In this document: piece after piece, positions 34,212-42,824 of the stretch | How the letters are laid out: every line of letters starts with the position of its first letter | Position numbering within the stretch: position 1 is the first letter of the stretch | DNA from: Rhodobacteraceae bacterium (ex Bugula neritina AB1) | GTDB lineage: Bacteria > Pseudomonadota > Alphaproteobacteria > Rhodobacterales > Rhodobacteraceae | Length of the DNA stretch: 64,000 nucleotides | Assembly: GCA_001730095.1 (NCBI GenBank) | Contig: MDLF01000074.1 | Coordinates: 1 to 64,000 of the forward strand | Direction of reading: 5' to 3' | Made by a program: the position numbers and the translations under genes | The notes under the pieces: generated by a model | Databases searched by the model: none | Told to the model about the DNA's origin: nothing | Seen by the model: only the letters and a program-made list of their open reading frames with translations

Positions 34212-34844
34212 ATGAATTTCCACGAAGTCCGATTTCCCGCCTCGCTCAGCTTCGGCTCTGTCGGCGGGCCCGAACGGCGCACCGATGTGGTGACGCTGGC
34301 CAATGGGTTCGAGGAACGCAACACCCCCTGGGCGCATTCCCGACGTCGCTATGACGCTGGGCTGGGGCTGCGCGCGCTGGAGGACATTGAAACTCTGATC
34401 GCCTTTTTTGAGGCCCGGCAGGGACAGCTATACGGCTTTCGCTGGAAGGATTGGAGCGACTATAAATCTGCCAGGCCCAGCGCGGCAGTGGCATTTGACG
34501 ACCAGGAAATTGCCATTGGCGACGGCAGCACGGTGACCTTCCAGCTGGCCAAGACCTACCGGTCTGGCGTCTTCACCTATCAGCGCCCGATTGCCAAGCC
34601 GGTGGCGGGCAGCGTGCGGGTGGGGATCGAGCAGGATGAGCTGCGCGAGGGCGTCGATTACGAACTCGATACAGCCACCGGGTTTATCACCCTGGCGCAC
34701 CCGCCAGAGACGGGCCTCAGCATCAATGCCGGGTTCGAATTTGACGTGCCGGTGCGGTTCGACACTGCCAGCATCCAGACCAGCGTGGCCTCGTTTCAGG
34801 CTGGTGAGGCGCCTGCGGTTCCGGTGGTGGAGGTTCGGGTATGA
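34212..34844 (+). CDS. g12: GTA distal tail protein, DUF2460 (g12)
   Basis: This 210-residue protein has the DUF2460 pattern (FHEVRFPASLSFGSVGGPERRTDVVTL, RRRYDAGLGLRALEDIETLIAFFEAR, LYGFRWKDWSDYKS). It forms the hexameric ring at the tail tip. ATG 34212 (MNFHEV) has GGAGGG upstream. It overlaps g13 by four bases. Confidence 0.9.
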   Translation: MNFHEVRFPASLSFGSVGGPERRTDVVTLANGFEERNTPWAHSRRRYDAGLGLRALEDIETLIAFFEARQGQLYGFRWKDWSDYKSARPSAAVAFDDQEIAIGDGSTVTFQLAKTYRSGVFTYQRPIAKPVAGSVRVGIEQDELREGVDYELDTATGFITLAHPPETGLSINAGFEFDVPVRFDTASIQTSVASFQAGEAPAVPVVEVRV

Positions 34845-35728
34845 CACGTTTTCCCAATGACTTGCAGTCTCATCTTCAATCCGGAATCACCACGGTGTGC
34901 CGGGCCTGGGCGCTGCGCCGCAAAGACGGTCCTGTGCTGGGTTTTACCGACCATGACTGTGTGCTGCGCTTTGAAGGCATCGACTTTCAGCCCGGCAGCG
35001 GGCTGACCGCGCGGGCGGTGAGCCAGGCCACTGGTCTGTCCGTCGACAACACCGAGGCGCTGGGGGTGCTGAACGATGCCGCCGTGCGCGAAGAGGATAT
35101 CGAAGCAGGCCGGTTCGATGGCGCCGACGTGCGCTGTTGGCTGGTCAACTGGCAGGATGTGTCAATGCGCTGGCTGCAGTTTCGCGGCTCAATCGGTGAA
35201 ATCCGCCGGGCAGGCGGTGCCTTTGAAGCTGAGTTGCGCGGCCTGACAGAGATGCTCAATCAGCCGCTGGGGCGGATCTATCAGAAGCCCTGCACAGCGG
35301 TGCTGGGCGACGGTGGCTGCCGGTTTGATCTGAACACACCGGGCTACGCCGCTGATCTTACAGTGGAAAATGTGGATTTCAGGGCTGAATTTCGCTGGGA
35401 CGCCCTGCCGGGGTTTGAGCCTGACTGGTTCGACGGTGGGCGGCTGACGGTGCTGAGCGGCGCGGCCAAGGGCCTTTGGGCGGCGGTGAAGGCGGATCAG
35501 AGCACGGCGGCGGGGCGCCGGATCGTGCTTTGGGAACCCATTCGCGCGGCGGTGTCTGTGGGCGACAGCGTCCGGCTGGAGGCCGGCTGTGACAAACGTA
35601 TGGAGACCTGTCGGCTGAAGTTTAACAATCTGCTGAATTTTCAGGGGTTTCCCGACATTCCGGGCGAGGACTGGATCATGGCGGTGCCGCGCCAGTCGGG
35701 CCTGAACAGCGGAGGCAGCAGGCGATGA
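34841..35728 (+). CDS. g13: GTA baseplate hub protein, DUF2163 (g13)
   Basis: This 295-residue protein has DUF2163 and a C-terminal conserved region (ALRRKDGPVLGFTDHDCVLRFEG, LGRIYQKPCTAVLGDGGCRFDL, EAGCDKRMETCRLKFNNLLNFQGFPDIPGED). The Cys pairs PC...GGC and GC....TC resemble the metal-cluster Cys of lambda gpL-type hub proteins, so a bound iron-sulfur cluster is possible; that is inference. ATGA overlaps link it to g12 and g14. Confidence 0.9.
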   Translation: MTRFPNDLQSHLQSGITTVCRAWALRRKDGPVLGFTDHDCVLRFEGIDFQPGSGLTARAVSQATGLSVDNTEALGVLNDAAVREEDIEAGRFDGADVRCWLVNWQDVSMRWLQFRGSIGEIRRAGGAFEAELRGLTEMLNQPLGRIYQKPCTAVLGDGGCRFDLNTPGYAADLTVENVDFRAEFRWDALPGFEPDWFDGGRLTVLSGAAKGLWAAVKADQSTAAGRRIVLWEPIRAAVSVGDSVRLEAGCDKRMETCRLKFNNLLNFQGFPDIPGEDWIMAVPRQSGLNSGGSRR

Positions 35729-36261
35729 GCAGGGTGGTCAGGGCCGCACGGGGCTGGATTGGCACGCCTTATGTGCATCAGGCCTCCTGCAAGGGAGCGG
35801 GCTGCGACTGCCTGGGCCTGATCCGTGGCCTGTGGCGGGAGCTGTGCGGGGCCGAACCCGAAGCGCCGCCTGCCTATACAATGGACTGGTCCGAACCGCA
35901 GGGAGCAGAGGCGCTGTGGCAGGCCGCCACCCGGCATCTGGCGGCCAAGCCGCTGCATGAGGCCGCCGTCGGCGATGTAATCCTGTTCCGAATGCGAGAG
36001 GGCTCGGTGGCCAAGCATCTGGGGGTGCAGGCTGCGGTCACAGAACCGCGGGCTGCGCTCGGCCCGGCGGAGAGGGAACGAAGCAGCCGCCCCGAGGGGG
36101 GCAGCACAGGCGCTGTCCGACCTGTCAGCCGGGCGGAACTTTGCAGCAATACTCCGTCCTTTATCCACGCCTATGCCGGCCACGGGGTTGTCGAAAGCCC
36201 GCTGAGCCCGCCCTGGCAGCGCCGCATCGTGGCGCGGTTTCATTTCCCCGGCATGTCCTGA
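35725..36261 (+). CDS. g14: GTA NlpC/P60 cell-wall peptidase (g14) with an in-frame insert
   Basis: This 178-residue peptidase helps the particle cross the recipient's peptidoglycan. The catalytic Cys is about residue 29 (GCDCLGL); a His of the triad is probably His98 (SVAKHLG), with IHAY at 148. Relatives run directly from K-H-x-G-I-x-A to the xxxIHAY segment. Here about 40 residues (about 105-143, AALGPAERERSSRPEGGSTG and following) intervene, rich in Arg, Pro, Ser and Gly. The underlying DNA (about 36037-36154) is GC-rich with inverted repeats (CCGCCCC near GGGGGGC). It looks like an inserted repeat element kept in frame. Activity is not clearly lost. Confidence 0.85.
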   Translation: MSRVVRAARGWIGTPYVHQASCKGAGCDCLGLIRGLWRELCGAEPEAPPAYTMDWSEPQGAEALWQAATRHLAAKPLHEAAVGDVILFRMREGSVAKHLGVQAAVTEPRAALGPAERERSSRPEGGSTGAVRPVSRAELCSNTPSFIHAYAGHGVVESPLSPPWQRRIVARFHFPGMS

Positions 36262-36277
36262 CAAAGGAGCTGATCTG

Positions 36278-39200
36278 ATGGCAACCATTCTTCTCTCTGC
36301 GGCCGGTGCGGCGGTTGGCGGCGCAATTGGCGGCACCGTGGCGGGCCTGTCCTCGGCGGTGATCGGCCGTGCCGCGGGCGCCACCCTGGGCCGGATGATC
36401 GACGAGCGCCTTCTGGGCTCCGGTGCCGATCCGGTGGAAACCGGCAAAGTGGACCGTTTTCGTCTGACCCAGGCAAGTGCCGGCGCGCCCATGGCGCAGG
36501 TCTATGGCCGGATGCGGCTGGGCGGGCAGGTAATCTGGTCCTCGCGGTTTCTGGAAACCTCTACTGTCAGCGGCGGCGGCGGCAAGGGCCGGCCGTCTCA
36601 GCCGCAGGTGACCAGCTACAGCTACACGGTGTCGCTGGCGGTGGCGCTGTGCGGCGGTGAAATCGCCAGTGTTTCGCGGGTCTGGGCCGATGGCGAGGAA
36701 GTGGCGCCGAAGGATCTGAACATGACCGTCTACCGCGGCACGGCAGATCAGTTGCCGGATCCGGTGATGGAGGCGGTCGAAGGCGCAGGCCAGGTGCCCG
36801 CCTATCGCGGAACCGCCTATGTGGTGATGGAAAACCTGGATCTGGCGCGGTTCGGCAACCGGGTGCCGCAGTTTTCCTTTGATGTGCTGCGCCCCGAACA
36901 GCCTGCCAGCAGCACCTTTGACCAGGATCTGGGGCAGATCGTGCAGGGCGTTGCCCTGTTGCCCGGCTCTGGCGAGTATTCGCTGGCTGCGGATGTGGTG
37001 CAGTATACTGGCGGGCCGGGGGACGCCAAACCGGCCAATGAACATACGCCCTCGGGGTTAAGCGACCTCAAGACCTCGCTGAATGCGCTGGAGGCGGAGC
37101 TGCCGTCCTGCGGGGCGGTCTCGTTGATTGTGTCATGGTTCGGCGGTGATCTGCGCTGTGGCAGCTGCACGCTGCAGCCCAAGGTGGAGCATAAGGACGC
37201 CGAAGGCAGCATCCCCTGGACCGTGAGCGGCGTCACCCGCGCGGAGGCGGAGGAGGTTCTGAAACAGGACGGTGTGCCGCTTTATGGCGGCACCCCGGCA
37301 GATGCCGCGGTGGTTCAGTCGATCCGCGAGATGCAGGCGCGCGGCCTGCGGGTGATGTTTTACCCGTTCATTCTGATGGATCAGGCCGAAGGCAACACGC
37401 TGCCCGATCCCTGGACCGGCGGCACCAGCCAGCCGCATCTTCCCTGGCGTGGGCGCATTACCCTGTCGCAGGCACCGGGTCGGGGCGGCTCACCTGACGG
37501 CAGCGCCGTGGCGGATGCAGAAGTGGCGGCGTTCTTCGGGACCGTCACCGCTGCGGATTTCACCCTGGGTGATGGCAGCGTCACCTATGCCGGACCGCCA
37601 GAGTGGAGCCTTAGCCGGTTCATCCTGCACAATGCGGCGCTATGCGCGGCCGCAGGCGGGGTGGAGGCCTTTTGCATCAGCTCCGAGATGCGTGCCTTGA
37701 CCCAGATCCGCGGCGCTGCGGGTTTCCCTGCGGTGGCGGCTTTGCGGGCGCTGGCGGCAGAGGTGCGGCTGCTGCTGGGGCCGGACACCAGGATCGGCTA
37801 TGCCGCAGACTGGTCGGAGTACTGGGGCTATCAGTCGCCCGAGGGCGACCGCTACTTTCATCTGGACCCTCTGTGGGCAGATGAAAACATCGATTTCATC
37901 GGCATCGACAATTACATGCCGCTGTCCGACTGGCGCGATGAGGAGAACCACCTGGACGCACAGGCCGGGGCGCCGTCGATCTATGATACCGGGTATCTTC
38001 GCGGCAATGTGGAGGGCGGCGAAGGGTTTGACTGGTATTACCATTCACCAGAAGCGCGGGCAGCGCAGATCCGCACCCCGATTACCGACGGGGCGCATGA
38101 TGAGCCCTGGGTGTGGCGCTACAAGGATATTCGCAGCTGGTGGATGCAGGAACATCACGAGCGCATTGGCGGCCTGCGGCAGGCGCAGCCCACCGCCTGG
38201 GTGCCGCAGTCCAAACCGGTGTGGTTCACGGAGCTCGGCTGTGCTGCTATCGACAAAGGCACCAATCAGCCGAATAAATTCCTGGACCCGAAAAGTTCGG
38301 AGTCAAAACTTCCGCGTTACTCCAATGGCTTGCGGGATGATTTGATGCAGATCCAATATCTGCGCGCGTTTCTGGGCCACTGGGGCGAGGATGCGAACAA
38401 CCCGCTGTCAGAGGAATATGAAGGGCGGATGCTGGATCTGTCCAATGCCTATGTCTGGGCCTGGGACGCGCGCCCTTTTCCGGCCTTTCCATCGCGGGTG
38501 GAGATTTGGAACGACGGCGACAACTATCTGCGTGGCCATTGGCTGAACGGGCGGGCCGGGCAGCGCACGCTGGCCTCTGTGGTGGAGGAGATTTGCCGTG
38601 CAGCCGGGCTGGATCAGATCGATGTAACCGGGCTGAACGGCGTGGTGCATGGGTTTACGAACCCGGATGTGTCAGATGCGCGTGCGGCGCTGCAGCCCTT
38701 GATGCTGCGGCATGGGTTTGACGCGGTGGAGCGGGACGGGGTGCTGATGTTCCGGATGCGCAAGGGAACCGGCGCAGAGGCGCTGGCGCTGGAGCATTTG
38801 GCCGACAGTGACGAGATCGGCGGCAGCCTGGAGCTGGCGCGCTCTGGCGACGCGGAGCTGGCAGGGCGGGTGCGGCTTCGGTTCACCGAATGGGGCGGCG
38901 ATCATGCGGCCGGCTCGGTGGAGGCGGTGCTGCCGGATGAGGCAACCCACAGCGTCAGCCAGAATGAGCTGCCGCTGGCGCTGACCCGCGCCGAAGCCCG
39001 TCAGACTGTCAGCCGCTGGTTGGCGGAAGCGCGGGTTTCGCGGGATATTGCGCGGTTTGCGCTGCCGCCCTCTTTGCTGCATCTGGGCGCCGGGGATGTG
39101 ATCGCGCTGCCGCTGGAGGGCAGGGACCAGCTGTATCGTATCGACCGGGTGGAGCAGGCCGAAGCACAGACAGTGGAGGCAGTGCGGATCGAGCCCGGCA

Positions 39201-40192
39201 CCTATGATCTGGCGGCGGTGGCAGAGGAGCTGCCGGGGGTAAACGCCTTTGCCGCGCCGGGGCCGGTGCTGCCCTTGTTCCTGGATCTGCCGCTGATACG
39301 CGGGGATGAGGTGCCGCATGCGCCGCATCTGGCGGTGACGGCGCGGGCCTGGCCGGGGAGTGTGGCGGTCTACGGGTCACAAGCGGATGAGAATTATGTT
39401 CTGGAAGAGGTGATCGCGGCGCGGCAGGTGGTGGGGGTCACCCAAACGCCGCTGTTTGCAGCCGGGGCCGGGCGCTGGGATCTGGGTGCGGACCTGCAGG
39501 TCAGGCTGATCTCTGGCGACCTGGAGAGCCGCTCGGCTGCGGCGGTGCTGAACGGCGCCAATGTGGCTGCCATCGGCGATGGCAGCCCGGGCAACTGGGA
39601 GCTGTTGCAATTCCGCGAGGCTGAATTGATTGCGCCGCAGACCTATCTGCTGCGCGGTCGGCTGCGCGGCCAGCAGGGCACGGATGCGATGATGCCGGAG
39701 GTCTGGCCTGCGGGCTCCTATATTGTGCTGCTGGACGGCACGCTGGTGCAGGCAGAACTGGCGCCGGAGCAGCGCCGCCGTCTGCGGCACTATCGCATCG
39801 GCCCGGCGCGGCGGGCGTTGGAAGATCCGTCGTATGTGCATCTGCAGGAAGCGTTTGAAGGCATCGGCCTGCGCCCCTATGCGCCGGTGCATCTGCGGCT
39901 GGCAGGGGGGCTTGGCACGGATATCCCTGTCAGCTGGATACGCCGCAGCCGGGTTGAGGGGGACAGCTGGGACCTGGAGGAGGTGCCGTTGGGCGAGGAG
40001 ATTGAAGCCTATCGCATCCGGGTGATGCGCGGCGGCACTGTTCTGCGGGAGGCAAGCTCTGCCACGCCGTTCTGGACCTATCCGGCGGCGGCACAGGTGC
40101 TGGATGGCGCGCAGGCGGGCGATATTCTGGAAGTGGCGCAGCGGTCGGCGCGGTTTGGCGCCGGGCCGGCGGCGCGGGCCGAGCTGGGCTGA
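36278..40192 (+). CDS. g15: GTA megatron, baseplate and tail-tip protein (g15)
   Basis: This 1304-residue protein is the largest GTA component and forms the tail tip that contacts the recipient. The N-terminus has a Gly/Ala-rich hydrophobic segment (AAGAAVGGAIGGTVAGLSSA) of membrane-penetrating character, then a beta-rich hub-like part (YGRMRLGGQVIWSSRFLET). A GTA TIM-barrel-like domain occupies about 400-720 (FCISSEMRALT, DWSEYWGY, IDNYMPLSDWRDEENHLD, PVWFTELGCAAIDKGTNQP). Phage tail and C-terminal receptor-binding-like domains follow. AAAGGAG precedes the ATG. Its length is normal for the family. Confidence 0.95.
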   Translation: MATILLSAAGAAVGGAIGGTVAGLSSAVIGRAAGATLGRMIDERLLGSGADPVETGKVDRFRLTQASAGAPMAQVYGRMRLGGQVIWSSRFLETSTVSGGGGKGRPSQPQVTSYSYTVSLAVALCGGEIASVSRVWADGEEVAPKDLNMTVYRGTADQLPDPVMEAVEGAGQVPAYRGTAYVVMENLDLARFGNRVPQFSFDVLRPEQPASSTFDQDLGQIVQGVALLPGSGEYSLAADVVQYTGGPGDAKPANEHTPSGLSDLKTSLNALEAELPSCGAVSLIVSWFGGDLRCGSCTLQPKVEHKDAEGSIPWTVSGVTRAEAEEVLKQDGVPLYGGTPADAAVVQSIREMQARGLRVMFYPFILMDQAEGNTLPDPWTGGTSQPHLPWRGRITLSQAPGRGGSPDGSAVADAEVAAFFGTVTAADFTLGDGSVTYAGPPEWSLSRFILHNAALCAAAGGVEAFCISSEMRALTQIRGAAGFPAVAALRALAAEVRLLLGPDTRIGYAADWSEYWGYQSPEGDRYFHLDPLWADENIDFIGIDNYMPLSDWRDEENHLDAQAGAPSIYDTGYLRGNVEGGEGFDWYYHSPEARAAQIRTPITDGAHDEPWVWRYKDIRSWWMQEHHERIGGLRQAQPTAWVPQSKPVWFTELGCAAIDKGTNQPNKFLDPKSSESKLPRYSNGLRDDLMQIQYLRAFLGHWGEDANNPLSEEYEGRMLDLSNAYVWAWDARPFPAFPSRVEIWNDGDNYLRGHWLNGRAGQRTLASVVEEICRAAGLDQIDVTGLNGVVHGFTNPDVSDARAALQPLMLRHGFDAVERDGVLMFRMRKGTGAEALALEHLADSDEIGGSLELARSGDAELAGRVRLRFTEWGGDHAAGSVEAVLPDEATHSVSQNELPLALTRAEARQTVSRWLAEARVSRDIARFALPPSLLHLGAGDVIALPLEGRDQLYRIDRVEQAEAQTVEAVRIEPGTYDLAAVAEELPGVNAFAAPGPVLPLFLDLPLIRGDEVPHAPHLAVTARAWPGSVAVYGSQADENYVLEEVIAARQVVGVTQTPLFAAGAGRWDLGADLQVRLISGDLESRSAAAVLNGANVAAIGDGSPGNWELLQFREAELIAPQTYLLRGRLRGQQGTDAMMPEVWPAGSYIVLLDGTLVQAELAPEQRRRLRHYRIGPARRALEDPSYVHLQEAFEGIGLRPYAPVHLRLAGGLGTDIPVSWIRRSRVEGDSWDLEEVPLGEEIEAYRIRVMRGGTVLREASSATPFWTYPAAAQVLDGAQAGDILEVAQRSARFGAGPAARAELG

Positions 40193-40497
40193 TGCGCCCG
40201 GTTCTGCCCGGCGATGTGTCGGCGGTTGCGCGGGCGCTGCTGATGGTGCCGCCCCCTGAGCGCCCGGCTCTGTGCCGCCGCATTTTCGGCGGCGCAGTTG
40301 AGGCCGCGGCCCATTGCCGGCTGATTGGCCGTCTGCATCCGCGCTGGGGCGACGGCAGTCTGAACGCGGCAGCCCGGCGGTACGTGCTGGCGGACGAGCC
40401 TTTTCTGGATGATCCGCATTATCTGCAGTGCACCCGGCTGGTGCTGCGGGAGCTTGCGGCGGCGCATGAGAGGAGTGGGGAAGCTCCCGCCCGCTGA
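40192..40497 (+). CDS. Small conserved protein trailing the GTA cluster
   Basis: This 101-residue protein (MRPVLPGDVSAVARALLMVPPPERPALCRRI and NAAARRYVLADEPFLDDPHYLQC) follows g15 with a one-base TGATG overlap. Similar small proteins trail GTA clusters in Rhodobacteraceae. Function is unknown. Composition and coupling support it as real. Confidence 0.75.
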   Translation: MRPVLPGDVSAVARALLMVPPPERPALCRRIFGGAVEAAAHCRLIGRLHPRWGDGSLNAAARRYVLADEPFLDDPHYLQCTRLVLRELAAAHERSGEAPAR

Positions 40498-40570
40498 CCC
40501 GCGCAGGAAACCTGCGCCGCCAGCGGTTGGGCCCGGCGCTGCCTGCCTGCGGCAGCGGCGCGGCGGGATT
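40483..40570 (+). repeat. GC-rich intergenic repeat, copy B
   Basis: It has AGCTCCCGCCCG followed by GGTTGGGCCCGGCGCTGCC in the same order and orientation as copy A near 5300. Further inverted pairs (GCGCAGG/CCTGCGC) lie between the two blocks. Confidence 0.55.
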
Positions 40571-40866
40571 GCTGAGGGCGGGCGCAAGTTGGCGGCGGCG
40601 CGCCTGGCGCCTTGGCCATCGCCGGGGCTTGGCAGGTATTCATACGCACCGGACCGCGCGCCTTCAGTGGCGGCGGCGCATCCACGCCCTTCGACTTCTG
40701 GCCCGGGGTGTCTTTGGCGGCCAGCGCTGCCAGACGGGCGGTGGTCTGATGTTTCCACGCGGTTCCCGCCCGACTCATTCATATCAAAAATATGCCTCAT
40801 CACAGCTTTGCGTTTGCTGCAAAGCACCTTAGATGGGTAGTCTGAGCGCAGAAAGGACGTTGGCCC
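40498..40866. other. Intergenic region between the GTA cluster and cysE
   Basis: In these 369 bases the first 75 are repeat copy B. The middle is GC-rich without a convincing gene, although a minus-strand frame around 40640-40778 (AAKDTPGQKSKGVDAPPP) might be a fragment of something. The last 90 bases are AT-richer and should carry the cysE promoter. Confidence 0.45.
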
Positions 40867-41688
40867 ATGGCAAAAACACAGCAAGCTGTTACCCCGGTGG
40901 ATCCCGTTTGGAGCCGAATTACCCGCGAAGCTGAGGAGGCCGTTGCCACCCAGCCGCTGATGGGCGGGCTGATCCATGCCTGTATTCTGCATCACAAGTC
41001 CTTGCAGAAGGCGCTGTCCTACCGGATTTCCGCCAAACTGTCGTCCAATGAGATGTCGATGGTGATCCTGCGGGAAATCGTGGACGATGCCTATGCGGCC
41101 TGCCCGGAACTGGTGGAGTCAGCACGCGCCGACCTGATGGCGATCAACGAGCGCGACCCTGCCAGCCACCGGCTGCTGCAGCCGATCCTGTATTTCAAGG
41201 GCTTCCAGGCTGTGCAGGCCTACCGGGTCAGCCATTACCTGTGGGATCAGGGGCAAAAGGATCTGGCCTTTTTCTTTCAGATGCGCACGTCTGAAATCTT
41301 TGGGATCGACATCCATCCAGGCGCCCGCATCGGCAAGGGGATCATGATCGATCATGCCCATTCCATTGTGATCGGCGAGACCGCGGTGGTGGGTGACAAT
41401 GTGTCGATGCTGCATTCGGTGACTCTGGGCGGCACTGGCAAGGAAGAAGAGGACCGCCATCCCAAGATCGGCGATGGGGTGCTGATCGGTGCCGGCGCAA
41501 AGGTGCTGGGCAACATCAAGGTCGGCCACTGCAGCCGCATTGCCGCCGGATCAGTGGTGCTGCAGGAAATACCGCCCTGCACGACAGTGGCCGGGGTGCC
41601 TGCCAGGATCGTTGGCGAAGCAGGCTGCGACCAGCCTTCTATCAACATGGACCAGGTGGTGCCGGCGGGATCGCCAGCCGCAGAGTGA
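40867..41688 (+). CDS. cysE: Serine O-acetyltransferase
   Basis: This 273-residue enzyme makes O-acetylserine for cysteine synthesis. The N-terminal helical SATase domain (about 10-140) is followed by the left-handed beta-helix of hexapeptide repeats (FGIDIHPGARIGKGIMIDHAHSIVIGETAVVGDNV, LGGTGKEEEDRHPKIGDGVLIGAGA). Catalytic His residues lie in DIHPG and DHAH. The C-terminal tail after GVPARIVG is 25-30 residues. It is monocistronic with its own terminator. Confidence 0.95.
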   Translation: MAKTQQAVTPVDPVWSRITREAEEAVATQPLMGGLIHACILHHKSLQKALSYRISAKLSSNEMSMVILREIVDDAYAACPELVESARADLMAINERDPASHRLLQPILYFKGFQAVQAYRVSHYLWDQGQKDLAFFFQMRTSEIFGIDIHPGARIGKGIMIDHAHSIVIGETAVVGDNVSMLHSVTLGGTGKEEEDRHPKIGDGVLIGAGAKVLGNIKVGHCSRIAAGSVVLQEIPPCTTVAGVPARIVGEAGCDQPSINMDQVVPAGSPAAE

Positions 41689-41737
41689 AACGCCTGGCGG
41701 CAGGCCTGGTATTTTGAGTATTTGGGGAAAGATGAAG

Positions 41738-41762
41738 GGGAAGCGGGTTCGCTTCCCTTTTT
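41738..41762 (+). terminator. Terminator of cysE
   Basis: GGGAAGCG (41738-41745) pairs with CGCTTCCC (41750-41757) across a GGTT loop, followed by five T. Confidence 0.9.
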
Positions 41763-41859
41763 GGGTCCGATGGGGGGCGGGCGTTTTGCGCTTTGCGTTT
41801 CAGCGAGCCCTGCGCGGGATGAGGACGCCGCCGCTGTCGCGGTATCGGCGTTTGTAGCT

Positions 41860-42440
41860 GGTGTTGCGCTGACGGCCTGCAACACCCGGATCATGATGCT
41901 GAGGTTTCTGTTCGGAAAGACCTGCAGACGAGACATACATGCAGTTCTGTACCCAGCCCCGGATGTCACCGGTGGTATTGAGTGTCGAGGATGTCTTTGA
42001 GCTGCTTAGAAGTGTCGGGCGGCGCCTAGCATTTCCTATGGTGCTGGGTTGCGGGTGTCGCAGGTCTGCACGCTCAAGCCTTTTGATGTGGACAGTGGCT
42101 GGATGCGCATTCATGTTGATCAGCGCAAGGGGCGCAAGGGGCGCAAGGGGCGCAAGGGGCGCAAGGGGCGCAAGGATTGGAAGGATCGGAAGGTGATGCT
42201 GTCGCCTGATCTGCCTGATCTGCTGCGGGCGTATTGGCGTGAGGCACGGCCCGAAGGCAGGCTGTTTCCCATTGTCCGGCAGATGACGCCTGCATTGCCC
42301 AGAGGGGGCGGCCCAAGATCAATCCTGTGACACCGGTGCAATTGGACCAAGCGTTCAACTTGGCCACACATCCGGTTGGCATTTCAAAGCCAGCCACCAA
42401 AATAGATCCGGGACATGGTGCGCCTGTTTGAAGCGCTTGC
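41860..42440 (+). pseudogene. Decayed tyrosine recombinase (IS91-associated type)
   Basis: Pieces of one site-specific integrase are spread over several frames: MMLRFLFGKTCRRDI (around 41895), PRMSPVVLSVEDVFELLRSV (around 41957), then RVSQVCTLKPFDVDSGWMRI, KVMLSPDLPDLLRAYWREAR and GRLFPIV (42049-42270), then INPVTPVQLDQAF (around 42320). In intact relatives these run as LRFFF, LPVVLSPEEV, GLRVSEVVSLK, QGKGRKDRYVMLSPQLLELLR, LFPG and NPLT..QLNRA. The catalytic HxLR and Tyr region is not recognisable. A 9-bp tandem repeat expands the GRK motif. Confidence 0.7.
42122..42175 (+). repeat. 9-bp tandem repeat, five perfect copies plus one variant
   Basis: The unit GGCGCAAGG occurs five times from 42131 to 42175, preceded by a variant copy at 42122-42130. 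In the recombinase frame each unit encodes GRK, expanding a conserved QGKGRKDR motif. It is a replication-slippage tract. Confidence 0.95.
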
Positions 42441-42824
42441 AACCTTGCAGGGCCGCTCGCTCTGACAAGGATCCCGGGCATGTCAATCTGAGCCAGTCCA
42501 AAGTGATAGCGCGGATTGAGGCTTGCCGAATGGTGCCACGCGGCGGGGATGTGGGCAGGCAATCTCGGGGCGGGGTAGACCGTGGCGTTGGCTGTCGTCC
42601 GGAGAAATGATTGGGATTGCTTTTCTTCCGGCCCTATCATGGATCGGTCCTGTTCTGACTTCGTAGAGGAGCAAGACCCCAGCCGGGAACAGCTGCAACA
42701 AGCGGTGGCATCGCGACGACAGCCTGCGCTCTGGCTGTCAAGTTTCTTTGAACGATAAGCCGTCGAACACACGCTGGCGTCCCCCTGAGAGTTCCGATAG
42801 CTTTCCCGCAAAGGGAGAATTGAG
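42441..42824. other. Non-coding stretch upstream of the HD-domain gene
   Basis: In these 384 bases of lower GC, open frames on both strands have no recognisable motif. The segment is probably part of the decayed mobile DNA carrying the recombinase remnant. The promoter of the HD gene should be near its right end. Confidence 0.4.

Noticed and set aside
40419-40778. Minus-strand ORF opposite the end of the GTA cluster
   Set aside because: Only a short segment (AAKDTPGQKSKGVDAPPP) looks protein-like. The rest overlaps a coupled GTA gene and repeat DNA, so it was not called.
42122-42175. Short repeats considered as a CRISPR array
   Set aside because: The units are contiguous 9-bp repeats without spacers.
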